A stretch of 64,000 nt of DNA from NCBI RefSeq assembly GCF_016599855.1, contig NZ_CP067041.1:2666001-2730000 (forward strand), given 5' to 3'. This document shows, one piece after another, positions 1 to 10,151 of this stretch. This stretch comes from Bradyrhizobium diazoefficiens. Lineage in GTDB: Bacteria > Pseudomonadota > Alphaproteobacteria > Rhizobiales > Xanthobacteraceae. The position numbers and the translations under genes were made by a program. A model generated the notes under the pieces. The model was not told where the DNA came from. It worked only from the letters and a program-made list of their open reading frames with translations, and did not search any database. How positions within the stretch are numbered: position 1 is the stretch's first letter; each line of letters begins with the position of its first letter.

Positions 1-66
1 GGGATTGTGGGGCGCGCCGGGAAACGGGCCGAAGCCGGTGAGGAGAATGCGGAGCTTTTCGCTCAT
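1..66 (-). CDS. pcp: Pyroglutamyl-peptidase I, N-terminal fragment (cut by window edge)
   Basis: Only the first 22 codons are in the window, starting at an ATG whose first base is 66. They read MSEKLRILLTGFGPFPGAPH and on, which matches the opening beta strand and TGFGPF motif of peptidase family C15. That family removes N-terminal pyroglutamate from peptides in the cytoplasm. The start overlaps the stop of meaB in an ATGA arrangement, so the two genes are probably translated together. The catalytic Glu, Cys and His lie outside the window and could not be checked. Confidence 0.7.
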   Translation of the reverse strand, partial: MSEKLRILLTGFGPFPGAPHNP

Positions 67-1052
67 TGCAGCAGCTCCAGAATCTGCTCGGCAGCAAGCG
101 CTGGAGTCAGATGCCCGTTCGCCACCTCGGTTTCGATCTTCCGGACCTTGCTGCGGACGGAGGCCTCGCTGCGCAGCCGCGACAGCATGCGCTGCTCCAG
201 CATCGACCACATCCATTTCACCTGCTGGTCGCGCCGCCGTGCGGTGAACTCGCCAGATGTGTTCATCGCGTTGCGGTGATCCAGGATCTTCTGCCAGAGC
301 TCGGCGATGCCGGTGCCGGCAAGCGCCGAATAGGTGATGACAGGCGGATGCCAATGTTCGGAGCGCGGCGCCAGAATGTGCAGCGCGCTACGATAGTCGG
401 CCGCGGTGATGTTGGCGCGCTTGAGATTATCGCCGTCGGCCTTGTTGATCGCGATCATGTCGGCGAGCTCGACCAGGCCCTTCTTGATGCCTTGCAGCTC
501 GTCGCCGCCGCCGGGCAGCATAAGTGCCAGGAAGAAATCGGTCATGTCGCAGACCGCGGTCTCGGATTGGCCGATGCCGACGGTCTCGACCAGCACCACG
601 TCGAAGCCGGCCGCCTCGCACAGAAGCATCGCCTCGCGCGTCTTGGCGGCGACGCCGCCGAGTGTGCCTGACGACGGCGAGGGCCGGATGAAGGCAGCGT
701 CGGAGGCCGACAGCCGTGCCATGCGTGTCTTGTCGCCCAGGATCGAGCCGCCGCTGCGCGCCGAGGACGGATCGACCGCGAGCACCGCGACCTTGTTGCC
801 CTGCTCGATCAGATAAGTCCCGAGCGCATCGATCGTGGTGGATTTGCCGACGCCGGGCGAGCCGGTGATACCGACGCGAACCGCCTTGCCGGTGTCGGGC
901 AACAGCATCTGCACGAGCTCGCGCGCCTGCGCCTGATGGTCGCCACGCCGGCTCTCCACCAGCGTGATGGCCCGCGCCAGCGCCGCGCGATGACCGGCGC
1001 GGAGGTCGCGGGCAAGGGAGGTGATATCGAGCGAAGTCTTCTTCTCAACCAT
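63..1052 (-). CDS. meaB: Methylmalonyl-CoA mutase-associated GTPase MeaB
   Basis: A 329-residue G3E-family P-loop GTPase that loads and protects the adenosylcobalamin cofactor of methylmalonyl-CoA mutase. The Walker A motif GSPGVGKS is at residues 64-71, followed by the DPSSARSGGSILGDKTRM region, the switch sequence VETVGIGQSE, and the NKAD base-recognition motif near residue 203. A helical C-terminal arm, used for dimerisation in the family, ends the protein. I chose the ATG at 1052. The same frame stays open far upstream, but that extension is the shadow of the neighbouring binding-protein gene. Its partner mutase genes mutB and mutA lie upstream on the same strand, with one unrelated gene between. 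Confidence 0.95.
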   Translation of the reverse strand: MVEKKTSLDITSLARDLRAGHRAALARAITLVESRRGDHQAQARELVQMLLPDTGKAVRVGITGSPGVGKSTTIDALGTYLIEQGNKVAVLAVDPSSARSGGSILGDKTRMARLSASDAAFIRPSPSSGTLGGVAAKTREAMLLCEAAGFDVVLVETVGIGQSETAVCDMTDFFLALMLPGGGDELQGIKKGLVELADMIAINKADGDNLKRANITAADYRSALHILAPRSEHWHPPVITYSALAGTGIAELWQKILDHRNAMNTSGEFTARRRDQQVKWMWSMLEQRMLSRLRSEASVRSKVRKIETEVANGHLTPALAAEQILELLQ

Positions 1053-1093
1053 ACCCTGCTTTACAACGGCGGAAGCAGGCAGGCGAGGGGCCC

Positions 1094-2080
1094 TCAAGCC
1101 TTGGCAAAGCCGGCCGCCTTCATGGCCTGGCCCATCTGGCGATCCGCCTGGTTCATGAAGCTCTCGAACTGGCCGGCATCGCGCCATACGATGCCAAAAC
1201 CGCGTCTGGTCATGAAGTCCTTGAATGCGGCGGAGTCGTATACCCTCTTCAAGGCCGCGGTCAGCCTGGTTGCGATCTCCGGAGCCAGGCCCCTGGGCCC
1301 GGCAATGCCGCGCCATGAGCTGGTGGAATAGTCGACGCCAAGCGCCTCCTTCAACGTCGGGACGTCGGGGAAGATCGGATTGCGCGCGTTCGCCATGATC
1401 GCAAGGCTCCGCGCCTGGCCGGCCTCGATGGTGGCGCGCGCTTCCGGCACCGAGCAGGTGGTGAGATCGAGGCTGCCTGCGACGAGATCCTGCATCGCCG
1501 GTGCTGCGCCATTCGACGCAGACCACGCGACCTGGTTTGCCGGCAATCCCATGGCCTGCATCCAGCCGGCGAGGGCGAGATGCCAGATGCCGCCTTGTCC
1601 AGTGCCTGATGCCTTGAACCTTCCCGGCGGTGCTAATCGGATGGCCTCCATGAGCTCCTTCGCCGACTTGTATGGCGAGGACGTGGAAACCTGGATGCCC
1701 GGCGGATCTTCGTTCATCAGCGCCAGCGGCGTGTAATTCCGCGGCGTCAGATGCGTAACGGCCTGCCAATGCAGCATCGTGATTTCCACGGTCAGCATGC
1801 CGATCGTGTAGCCATCCGGTGGTGCTGTTGCGATCTCGGCATGGCCAATGACGCCGGATCCACCGGTGCGGTTGACGACGTTGAACGGCTGGCCGAGCTC
1901 CTTCTCCAGCAGCGACGCGACGATGTGCGCGGTCGCATCCGTGCCGCCGCCGGCGCCCCATGGGACGATCATGGTCACCGGCCGCGCCGGATAGGCTTGC
2001 CCGCGCGCAGGTGTGAAGAGAGCGGACGTGGCCGCAGCTACAGAAGAGGCCGCGAAAATGCGACGCGTGATCCCTGACAT
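1094..2080 (-). CDS. Tripartite tricarboxylate transporter substrate-binding protein (Bug/TctC family)
   Basis: 328 residues. An N-terminal secretion signal with paired arginines (GITRRIFAASS) points to export, possibly by Tat. The mature part begins YPARPVTMIVPWGAGGGTD, the usual start of Bug-family periplasmic binding proteins, and has the family's GGSGVIGHAEIATAPPDGYT segment. These proteins bind carboxylates for TctAB permeases, but no tctA or tctB is nearby, so it is an orphan and its ligand is unknown. The ATG at 2080 follows a GGGA ribosome-binding site and gives a proper signal peptide. An upstream in-frame start at 2128 would put 16 residues before it and is unlikely. Confidence 0.88.
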   Translation of the reverse strand: MSGITRRIFAASSVAAATSALFTPARGQAYPARPVTMIVPWGAGGGTDATAHIVASLLEKELGQPFNVVNRTGGSGVIGHAEIATAPPDGYTIGMLTVEITMLHWQAVTHLTPRNYTPLALMNEDPPGIQVSTSSPYKSAKELMEAIRLAPPGRFKASGTGQGGIWHLALAGWMQAMGLPANQVAWSASNGAAPAMQDLVAGSLDLTTCSVPEARATIEAGQARSLAIMANARNPIFPDVPTLKEALGVDYSTSSWRGIAGPRGLAPEIATRLTAALKRVYDSAAFKDFMTRRGFGIVWRDAGQFESFMNQADRQMGQAMKAAGFAKA

Positions 2081-2455
2081 CAATAATCCCGGCGGCGCCC
2101 TCGGGAATCGGGCCCATGTTAATGTCATATGCTACGCGGCTTTGCATGGATGTCGCAAGCGGCCCCAATGGCGGCGTGAGCAACGGTTCCGTTGGGAACT
2201 TATTGCTGCTCGTCAGCGTCGCCTTTTGGGGCAGAAAGCATGGCGATCGAGCGCAGGAAAAATCCTGCGCGCGCATTTGCACGATGATATGTCGCTTCAT
2301 TTTGCATCCGACCGCCGTCGACGTTCGGAGCTTAACGTGAGCGTAGTCAACGCAAGATGAACCGGCGCAGAACGGGCTGTGCGAATATCAGGATGTGAAG
2401 ATTGGTCGCCGCAGCATGCCGGCCGGTTTGGTGCGGGAGTCCAAGGGCGGCGGAA
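2081..2455. other. Intergenic region between the binding protein and mutB
   Basis: About 375 bases with no convincing gene on either strand. It must hold the promoter for the minus-strand binding-protein/meaB/pcp group and the end of the mutB transcript. I see no clear terminator hairpin. Confidence 0.5.
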
Positions 2456-4612
2456 TTACTCCGCCGCCTCGCTATGCCCGAGCCGGGCATTGAGCTTGCG
2501 GATCAGCTCCTCGGCCGCGTCCGCGATCACCGTGCCGGGCGGGAAGATCGCCTCGGCGCCGGCCGCATAGAGCGCATCATAATCCTGCGGCGGGACCACG
2601 CCGCCGACGATGATCATGATGTCCTCGCGGCCCTGCTTCTTCAGCGCCGCCTTCAGCTCCGGCACCGCGGTGAGGTGGGCAGCGGCGAGGGAGGAGACGC
2701 CGAGGATATGGACGTCGTTCTCGACCGCCTGGCGCGCGGCTTCGTCGGCGGTCGCAAACAGCGGCCCGATGTCGACGTCAAATCCGATATCGGCAAAGGC
2801 CGACGCGATCACCTTCTGGCCGCGATCGTGGCCGTCCTGGCCGATCTTGGCGACCAGGATGCGCGGGCGGCGGCCCTCGGCCTCCTCGAACGCGTCGATC
2901 AGCGCCTGAACCTTCTCGACCTGGTTGCCCATGCTGGACGCCTCCCGCTTGTAGACCCCGGTGATGGATTTTATTTCGGCACGGTGCCGGCCGAACACCT
3001 TCTCCATCGCGTCGGAAATCTCGCCGACGGTCCCCTTCGCGCGCGCCGCGTCGATCGCAAGCGCGAGCAGATTGCCGTTGCCTTCGGCGGCCGAGCGCGT
3101 GAGCGCGGCGAGCGCAGCGTCGACGTCCTTCTGGTTGCGCTCGGATTTCAGTCGCGTCAGCTTGTCGATCTGCAAGCGCCGGACATTGGTATTGTCGACC
3201 TTCAGGATCTCGATCGGCGCTTCATCCGTCGGCTTGTATTTGTTGACGCCGATCACCGCCTGCTTGCCGGCATCGATGCGGGCCTGGGTCTTGGCCGAGG
3301 CCTCCTCGATGCGCAGCTTCGGCACGCCGGCTTCGATGGCTTTCGCCATGCCGCCGAGCTCCTCGACCTCCTGGATATGGCTCCAGGCTTTCGCGGCGAG
3401 GTCGCGCGTGAGACGCTCGACATAATACGAGCCGCCCCAGGGATCGATGATGCGGGTGGTGCCGCTCTCCTGTTGCAGGAACAGCTGGGTGTTGCGGGCG
3501 ATGCGCGCTGAGAAGTCGGTCGGCAGCGCCAAGGCCTCGTCGAGCGCGTTGGTGTGCAGCGACTGGGTGTGACCTTGGGTGGCCGCCATCGCCTCCACGG
3601 TGGTGCGCATCACGTTGTTGAACACGTCCTGCGCGGTCAGCGACCAGCCCGAGGTCTGGCAATGCGTACGCAGCGAGAGCGAGCGGGGGTCTTTCGGATT
3701 GAAGGGCTTGAGCAGCTTGGCCCAGAGCAAGCGCGCGGCGCGGAGCTTGGCGACTTCCATGAAGAAGTTCATGCCGATCGCCCAGAAGAACGACAGGCGC
3801 GGCGCGAAGCGGTCGACATCGAGGCCTGCGGCGAGTCCGGCACGGAGATATTCGACGCCGTCGGCGAGCGTATAGGCGAGCTCGAGATCCTGCGTCGCCC
3901 CGGCCTCCTGCATGTGATAGCCGGAGATCGAGATCGAATTGTACTTCGGCATCTTTTGCGAGGTGTAGGCGAAGATGTCCGAGATGATCCGCATCGAGGG
4001 CGCGGGCGGATAGATATAGGTGTTGCGCACCATGAACTCTTTCAGAATATCGTTCTGAATCGTCCCCGAGAGTTTCTCTGGCGCAACGCCTTGTTCCTCA
4101 GCGGCGGCGACATAGAGCGCGAGGATCGGCAGCACCGCGCCGTTCATGGTCATGGACACGCTCATCTGGTCGAGCGGAATCCCTGCGAACAGCGTGCGCA
4201 TGTCGTAGATGGAATCGATGGCGACGCCAGCCATGCCGACGTCGCCGCCGACGCGCGGATGGTCGCTATCATAACCGCGATGGGTGGCGAGATCGAAGGC
4301 GACCGAAAGGCCCTTCTGGCCCGCCGCGAGGTTGCGGCGGTAGAACGCGTTGGAATCCTCCGCCGTGGAGAAGCCGGCATATTGCCTGATAGTCCAGGGC
4401 TGGTTGACATACATGGTCGGGTAGGGACCACGCAGGAACGGCGCGATGCCCGGATAGGTATCGAGGAAATCGAGGCCAGTGAGATCGGTTTCGCCATAAA
4501 CAGGCTTCACCAGAATGCCTTCGGGCGTCAGCCACGGCTCGGCGCTGCCGGTCGGAGCGGCGGTAGCGGCGCGCGCGAAAGCGATGTCAGCGAAATCAGG
4601 AATGCGGCTCAT
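2456..4612 (-). CDS. mutB: Methylmalonyl-CoA mutase, large (catalytic) subunit
   Basis: 718 residues, full length for the alpha subunit. It interconverts (R)-methylmalonyl-CoA and succinyl-CoA using adenosylcobalamin, the last step of propionyl-CoA breakdown. The N-terminal half is the substrate-binding TIM barrel, with the [20 protein letters not shown] signature. The C-terminal domain has the B12-binding motif DGHDRG followed by the Rossmann-like base-off cobalamin fold. I chose the ATG at 4612 ([13 protein letters not shown]). Starts at 4624 (ATG) and 4639 (TTG) are also in frame. It lies 23 bases after the GFA-family gene and downstream of mutA on the same strand, so all three are probably one transcript. 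Confidence 0.96.
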   Translation of the reverse strand: MSRIPDFADIAFARAATAAPTGSAEPWLTPEGILVKPVYGETDLTGLDFLDTYPGIAPFLRGPYPTMYVNQPWTIRQYAGFSTAEDSNAFYRRNLAAGQKGLSVAFDLATHRGYDSDHPRVGGDVGMAGVAIDSIYDMRTLFAGIPLDQMSVSMTMNGAVLPILALYVAAAEEQGVAPEKLSGTIQNDILKEFMVRNTYIYPPAPSMRIISDIFAYTSQKMPKYNSISISGYHMQEAGATQDLELAYTLADGVEYLRAGLAAGLDVDRFAPRLSFFWAIGMNFFMEVAKLRAARLLWAKLLKPFNPKDPRSLSLRTHCQTSGWSLTAQDVFNNVMRTTVEAMAATQGHTQSLHTNALDEALALPTDFSARIARNTQLFLQQESGTTRIIDPWGGSYYVERLTRDLAAKAWSHIQEVEELGGMAKAIEAGVPKLRIEEASAKTQARIDAGKQAVIGVNKYKPTDEAPIEILKVDNTNVRRLQIDKLTRLKSERNQKDVDAALAALTRSAAEGNGNLLALAIDAARAKGTVGEISDAMEKVFGRHRAEIKSITGVYKREASSMGNQVEKVQALIDAFEEAEGRRPRILVAKIGQDGHDRGQKVIASAFADIGFDVDIGPLFATADEAARQAVENDVHILGVSSLAAAHLTAVPELKAALKKQGREDIMIIVGGVVPPQDYDALYAAGAEAIFPPGTVIADAAEELIRKLNARLGHSEAAE

Positions 4613-4635
4613 GGCTTCAACCATATCATAGGCGC

Positions 4636-5100
4636 TCAATCATGATCCGGATGCTGATGGCTGACGATGGTCGCCATCTTCTCCGGCCCGTAATTCTGCT
4701 GCGTGGTCTGGCTCGGCAGATTGGAGATGCCGACCACCCAGCCGAGGCGGGACTCGGTGCCGAACTGCCGCGTCGGCACGACCCGGTCGGGGCGATCGAA
4801 GGCGCCGGTCATGATCTCGATCCGGTCGCCGTCGATACGGCCAAAGCTCAGCGGCGTGCCGCAGGCGGCGCAAAAGCCGCGCTCGGCGATCGAGGAGGAG
4901 CGGAAGAACGATGGCCGGCCCTTGGTCCAGACAATGTCCGTTTTGTTGATGTCGGCAAACGAGGCGAACGGCGCGCCGCTGGCCTTCTGGCACATCCGGC
5001 AGTGACAGATCGAGACCCGGTTCGGCGTGGCCGTGACCGCGAAGCGCACTGCCCCGCATTGGCAGCCGCCGGTGAGAACGGGTTTGCTGGCGTCGGTCAT
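4636..5100 (-). CDS. GFA-family (glutathione-dependent formaldehyde-activating enzyme/CENP-V) zinc protein
   Basis: 154 residues with the family's zinc-binding cysteine pattern: [10 protein letters not shown] near residue 12, [11 protein letters not shown] near residue 33, and [11 protein letters not shown] near residue 77. Some family members act on S-hydroxymethyl-glutathione, but most are uncharacterised, so a substrate cannot be given. The start ATG at 5100 overlaps the stop of mutA (ATGA), and mutB starts 24 bases further on, so it sits between the two mutase subunit genes in one operon. That placement suggests co-expression with propionate metabolism but does not show a role in it. Confidence 0.88.
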   Translation of the reverse strand: MTDASKPVLTGGCQCGAVRFAVTATPNRVSICHCRMCQKASGAPFASFADINKTDIVWTKGRPSFFRSSSIAERGFCAACGTPLSFGRIDGDRIEIMTGAFDRPDRVVPTRQFGTESRLGWVVGISNLPSQTTQQNYGPEKMATIVSHQHPDHD

Positions 5101-6968
5101 GCCTGCTCCATCCGTCGATAGGCGTCTTGCAGCGTCGCAAGCGCATCGCCGGCGGCAAAGACAAAACCCGTGACGCCGGCCGCACGTAGGGCCGCCTCGG
5201 CATCAGTCGGACGGCCTGCTAGATAGATAGGTCGCGCGCCAGCGGTTTGCAGGGCCTTCGCCGCGGCTTCGGCGTGTTCCGCATAGACCTTGTCGCTGGA
5301 ACAAAGGCAGGCAAGTTCGGCGCCGGAGGCCTCGAAGGCGGCAGCCAGCTTGGCGGGATCGCCGAACCCCTCGCTATCGATGGCCTGGATGCCGCCGGCC
5401 TCGAAGAAGCTCTTTACAAATGTTGCACGCGCCGTGAAATCGGCGGGGGTGCCCAGATTGGCCAGGAACACACTTGGCCGCGCGCCGCGCGCCTTCAGTG
5501 CCGCGTCGGATTTGTCACGCAGTGCCTCGAACGGTTGCGCAAGCCGGATCGGGGAGAGCGCGTCGAACTTGTATTTGGCCTCGCCATAAGGTGCGAGCGC
5601 GACCGGCGTTGCTTTCAGCACCGCCGTCTCGCTTTCATGCAGGTTTGGAAATTCGCTGGCGCCGGTCAGCACGTCGCGGCGTTTTGCGATATTGGCCTCG
5701 CGTGCTTTTCGCGCGGCCGCGACCCTGCTCTGGAACAGGCCCTGCTGAAGCGCGGCGAAGGCGCCGCCGGCCTTCTCGCTCTCCTGGAACAGCGCCCATG
5801 CGGCCTCGCAGAGCTGCGCCGTGAGCGTCTCGATGCCGCCCGATCCTGCTGCGGGATCGCTGACCCTGGCGAGGTTGCTTTCCTCCAACAGCAAAAGCTG
5901 CGTGTTGCGCGCCACGCGCCGCGCGAACGGATCCGGCAGCCCGAGCGCCAGCGTATGCGGCAGCACCGCGATCACGTTGGCGCCGGCAAGCCCGGCTGCG
6001 AACGTCGCCATGGTCGCGCGCAGCATGTTCACATAGGGATCACGCTGCGTCAGCATGCGCCATGCGGTATCGGCGGCGATGAACAGCGGCTTTGGCGTCA
6101 GCCCGCACGCCGTCTCGATGCGCGCCCATAGCAGCCGCAGCGCGCGGAATTTGGCCATGGTCAAAAACTGGTCGGCATCGGCGGCGAGCCGCGCAGAAAT
6201 CATGCCCTGCGCCTGCTCCAGCGGAACCCCGGCGCTCTCGATTGCGCGAAGATAAGCAACGCCGCAGGCGAGCACGAAGGCAAGCTCCTGCACCTCGGAG
6301 CCGCCGGCATCATGGATCACACGTCCGTCGGCCGACGCGAACGGCCCCTCGAAGCCGAGCGCGGAGAGACCTTTGATCGCGCCGCTGACGGCGGGAACGA
6401 TCTCATCCCATGTATACGGACTGTGGCCCCATACCGCGCAGGCGGCGAGCGGATCGAGACCGAAGCGGATGTTGCAGGCCGCGGGATCGATGCTCTTGCT
6501 CTTCACATATTCCGCGACATGGATCGCCGCCATCCGCGATTGCGGTCCAATCTCGAGCTCGATTCCGATGCCCGCGTCGAGATGAATATCGTTCAACACT
6601 TTCGCGACCGCATCGGCCGTCGGTTCCAGGCCGAAGCCGTGAGCGCCATTGCTGCCGGCGAACACCAGCGCCAGTCCCGTCGCGCCATTCTCGAGATCGG
6701 ACAGTGCCTGCGCATTCGCCGCGGCCGCATCGGGATGATCGATCCGCTGCATTATCTGCCACGGCGCCGCCGCGGGCCGTCCCATCACCGGTGCAACGCC
6801 CTTGGCGCGCGGATAGAGCGGCTCGATCTTCAATCCGTCATAGGTCTTGCCGACCAGCTTCTCGAACGGCGCGCCTTTCAAAACGCCGTCAACCAGCTTG
6901 CGCCAGTCTTCGATGGTCGCCTTGGGAAAATCGGCCGCCAGCGGCAGATCGTCAGTCACGGAGGTCAT
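5097..6968 (-). CDS. mutA: Methylmalonyl-CoA mutase, small (beta) subunit
   Basis: 623 residues, the usual size of the non-catalytic subunit of the heterodimeric mutase. The mutase barrel is recognisable (LPLAADFPKATIEDWRK at the N terminus, and the barrel end RNTQLLLLEESNLARVSDPAAGSGGIE), as is a C-terminal cobalamin-like fold. The DxHxxG cobalamin-binding signature found in mutB is absent, as expected for this subunit. It is the first gene of the minus-strand group and overlaps the GFA-family gene by four bases. The ATG at 6968 is the only sensible start. Confidence 0.93.
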   Translation of the reverse strand: MTSVTDDLPLAADFPKATIEDWRKLVDGVLKGAPFEKLVGKTYDGLKIEPLYPRAKGVAPVMGRPAAAPWQIMQRIDHPDAAAANAQALSDLENGATGLALVFAGSNGAHGFGLEPTADAVAKVLNDIHLDAGIGIELEIGPQSRMAAIHVAEYVKSKSIDPAACNIRFGLDPLAACAVWGHSPYTWDEIVPAVSGAIKGLSALGFEGPFASADGRVIHDAGGSEVQELAFVLACGVAYLRAIESAGVPLEQAQGMISARLAADADQFLTMAKFRALRLLWARIETACGLTPKPLFIAADTAWRMLTQRDPYVNMLRATMATFAAGLAGANVIAVLPHTLALGLPDPFARRVARNTQLLLLEESNLARVSDPAAGSGGIETLTAQLCEAAWALFQESEKAGGAFAALQQGLFQSRVAAARKAREANIAKRRDVLTGASEFPNLHESETAVLKATPVALAPYGEAKYKFDALSPIRLAQPFEALRDKSDAALKARGARPSVFLANLGTPADFTARATFVKSFFEAGGIQAIDSEGFGDPAKLAAAFEASGAELACLCSSDKVYAEHAEAAAKALQTAGARPIYLAGRPTDAEAALRAAGVTGFVFAAGDALATLQDAYRRMEQA

Positions 6969-7049
6969 ACGGCCAGGGGCTCCCGAACGGCATGTTATTC
7001 GCCGGCGAAATTGCCACGGCGGGCCGTCCCTGCAAACGATTGTTTTTGG

Positions 7050-7541
7050 TTAACCGGTATCCGGAAGCCGCTCAATGCCGCCGGTTGAGACGCTGGCGAG
7101 GCCGTCACGCACACGAATGCCCGATATCACGCGGTCCGGCGCGATTTCGGCCAGCGGCACCAGCACGAAGGCGCGCTCGAACAGGCGCGGATGCGGCAGG
7201 ACCAGGTCGGGCTTGTTCATCGACACATCGTCATAGGCGATTATGTCGAGATCGAGCGTGCGCGGACCCCAGCGCCGCTCCTTGTCCCGCGTGCGGCCGA
7301 ATTTCTGCTCGACCTTTTGCATCACGAACAAGAGCGCGTGCGGATCGAGATCGGTCTCGATCTCGACGCAGGCATTGACGAAGGGTGTCTGGTCCTCGTC
7401 GCCCCAGGGCGGCGTGGCATAATCCGACGAGCGCGCGATCAGCGCGGCTTGCGCCATGCCGCAGATATGGGCGATCGCCTTTTTGAAAGTCGCGCGGACA
7501 TCGCCGACATTGCCACCAAGTGCGATCAGCACGCTCGCCAT
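7050..7541 (-). CDS. folK: 2-amino-4-hydroxy-6-hydroxymethyldihydropteridine pyrophosphokinase
   Basis: 163 residues. It transfers pyrophosphate from ATP to 6-hydroxymethyl-dihydropterin in folate synthesis. Family landmarks are ALGGNVGD at the N terminus, the FVNACVEIET strand, and the signature RWGPRTLDLDIIAYDD with the LPHPRLFERAFVLVPLAEIAP tail. It is the last gene of folP-folB-folK. Its start overlaps the folB stop by one base (TGATG), so translation is coupled. Confidence 0.97.
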   Translation of the reverse strand: MASVLIALGGNVGDVRATFKKAIAHICGMAQAALIARSSDYATPPWGDEDQTPFVNACVEIETDLDPHALLFVMQKVEQKFGRTRDKERRWGPRTLDLDIIAYDDVSMNKPDLVLPHPRLFERAFVLVPLAEIAPDRVISGIRVRDGLASVSTGGIERLPDTG

Positions 7542-7905
7542 CAGGGATGCCGCGAGCGCGTCAGCATGATGCCGACATCGTCGAAGATCGCGGCGATCGG
7601 CGCATGTGGCTTGTGCACGGTGATCTTCACGGCGCGGATGCGCGGGAAGTGCGACAGGATGGCGTCGGCGACCGCGCCGGCGGCGCGTTCCAGCAGCTTG
7701 TAGTTGGTGTTCTTGAACGCCGCCGTCGTGGTCGCGACCACGTCGGCATAGGACACTGTATCGGCGAGCCGGTCGCTGCGCGACGGCTCCGACAGGTCGG
7801 TATAGAGTTCGAGGTCGATGACAAAGCGCTGGCCGACTTCGGTTTCGTGATCCATCACGCCGTGGCGAGCATGGATCGACAGGCCGGTCACGAAGATCGT
7901 ATCGG

Positions 7906-7909
<4 letters not shown>
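7541..7909 (-). CDS. folB: Dihydroneopterin aldolase
   Basis: 122 residues, the usual length. It cleaves dihydroneopterin to 6-hydroxymethyl-dihydropterin and glycolaldehyde, feeding FolK. The N terminus carries the conserved HARHGVMDHETEVGQRFVIDLEL segment, and the active-site lysine region VKITVHKPHAPI lies near the C terminus. Both ends overlap neighbours: ATGA with folP upstream and TGATG with folK downstream. Confidence 0.96.
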
Positions 7910-8766
<857 letters not shown>

Positions 8767-8834
8767 GCCGGTGGATTTGCGCGGTCGGGGAGGGGGTGTC
8801 AAGACGGGAGCGCATCGTGCACCGCTCTATCACC

Positions 8835-8993
8835 CGTCACCCTGAGGTGTGGGCCTTGCGGTGCGGAGCACCTCAAGGCGAGCCTCGAAGGGCGACGGCC
8901 CGGCTCTCTCCGTATGGCGCCAGCGTGGCCGTGCATCCTTCGAGGCTCACCACGGGACGCGTTGCGTCCCACGGTTCGCACCTCAGGATGACG
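8835..8993. repeat. Palindromic intergenic repeat element (REP-like, type 1)
   Basis: An imperfect long palindrome. The outer arms pair CGTCACCCTGAGGTG (8836) with the complementary CACCTCAGGATGACG ending at 8993. Inner arms pair GCCTCGAAGGGCGACGG near 8883 with CATCCTTCGAGGC near 8933. Such nested arms are typical of REP/RPE-type elements scattered through Bradyrhizobium genomes, to judge from memory. It fills the gap between folP and the DUF4332 gene and may act as a transcript end. Confidence 0.75.
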
Positions 8994-9008
8994 AGGAGAG
9001 AGGTCAGG

Positions 9009-9416
9009 CTAATACGTAATCTTCGGCGGCAGCTTCTTGGCCTTGGCGATGATGTCGCCGACCGACTTCTCGGAAGGCAGGATGCGGACGAGCTTCTTCC
9101 GGTCGTTGGCCTCGCGCATGCTCTGTGCCAATCTTGCCGGATTTCGATAGGCAAGCTCGCGCACCGTGGTGACGCCGGCGGCGCGGACCAGGCCGACCTT
9201 GGCCCGGCCCATGCCGGGAATGCGCATGTAATCGGAGACGTTGGCCCACTCAAGCAGGAGCTGCTCGCTGATGCCGGTCTTGGCCGAGAGCGCCTTGCGG
9301 CCCTTTGCGGTGCTCGCGGCGTCCAGCAGCGCGTCGGTGGTGCGGATGCCGTGCGCCTTCAACTTGTTGGCGGCAAACGCTGGCAGGCCCTCAATCTCGG
9401 AGATCGGATATGTCAT
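9009..9416 (-). CDS. DUF4332 domain protein (helix-hairpin-helix type)
   Basis: 135 residues. The sequence has two helix-hairpin-helix-like segments: EIEGLPAFAANKLKAHGI near the N terminus and YMRIPGMGRAKVGLVRAAGV in the middle. That is the layout of DUF4332 proteins. Such motifs often contact DNA, but no function is established for this family. It ends in a lysine-rich tail. The gene stands alone on the minus strand between a palindromic repeat and another small gene. Confidence 0.75.
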   Translation of the reverse strand: MTYPISEIEGLPAFAANKLKAHGIRTTDALLDAASTAKGRKALSAKTGISEQLLLEWANVSDYMRIPGMGRAKVGLVRAAGVTTVRELAYRNPARLAQSMREANDRKKLVRILPSEKSVGDIIAKAKKLPPKITY

Positions 9417-9442
9417 GGTACTCGGTATGAAATGCGACCGCT

Positions 9443-9808
9443 TCAGGCGAACTGGCTGAGGCCCGGCGTTCCCGCGATGATCTTGCCCATCTGATCCGCT
9501 CCGATTTTGTCTCGACCGAAACGGAAAAGTTCACGGGCGATGGTCTGGATGTCGGACATGCCAAGTCCCAGGCCAATCAGGCGCGTGCCGACGGCTATCA
9601 GGCCGCCGCCCACCAGTCGCGACAGTCCGCCGCCGCTCTTGGACGCAGCGATCGCTCCTTCTGCGCCAGGGATGTGGTCGATCAGGGCTTGCACGCTGTC
9701 GGAAGGACCTTCGCTGCGGAGAAAGCCCAGGATAATGCCGATGGTCTTTTCAGCAACAGCACTATCTATGCTGGCGTTTGTCGCCAGCCGCCCGATCAGC
9801 TCGTCCAT
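9443..9808 (-). CDS. Small helical protein, DUF2267-like
   Basis: 121 residues from the ATG at 9808 (MDELIGRLATNASIDSAVAEK). An N-terminal region of short helices resembles the DUF2267 fold (paired helices around a GFLRSEGP turn). A glycine-rich hydrophobic stretch follows (GGGLIAVGTRLIGLGLG), then another helix. The family assignment is a weak resemblance. No function is known. A further upstream start at 9907 is in frame but adds an unconserved leader. It is divergent from the HerA-like gene. Confidence 0.6.
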   Translation of the reverse strand: MDELIGRLATNASIDSAVAEKTIGIILGFLRSEGPSDSVQALIDHIPGAEGAIAASKSGGGLSRLVGGGLIAVGTRLIGLGLGMSDIQTIARELFRFGRDKIGADQMGKIIAGTPGLSQFA

Positions 9809-10151
9809 AGTGGCCCGCCCCTCAGCCGGTTTGCACGCCGGAGTATTTATTTCGAAAAATGATCTTGAGCCGGTGCGATGTGAAATACAAGCGATGAACG
9901 TACGCAACGTTCCGATTCATCCTCGAAGGCGCGAGAAGTGTTGCAGAGATGCAAGAGCGGAGAAGAAATCCATGAAAAATTGCCGCGATGCGAATGTATC
10001 GCTCCGACTTTTGGCGCATGCCGCGCGCGCATTCTCCGGCAATGTCGCATGTCCGCGGCGCCTTGAACGGTTTCAATCGGCTCGCGACATGCGTTAAACT
10101 ACGGAACTGGGGCTCGGGTTTCAATACGCGAAACCAATAATCGAGAGTGTG
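9809..10151. other. Divergent intergenic region, no gene found
   Basis: About 343 bases between two divergently read genes. It should hold both promoters. I found no clear sigma-factor consensus, palindrome or small gene. Confidence 0.4.

Noticed and set aside
1053-2300. A very long open frame extends meaB to 745 residues
   Set aside because: The extension is a shadow of the binding-protein gene on the same strand and has no conserved protein features; meaB proper starts at 1052.
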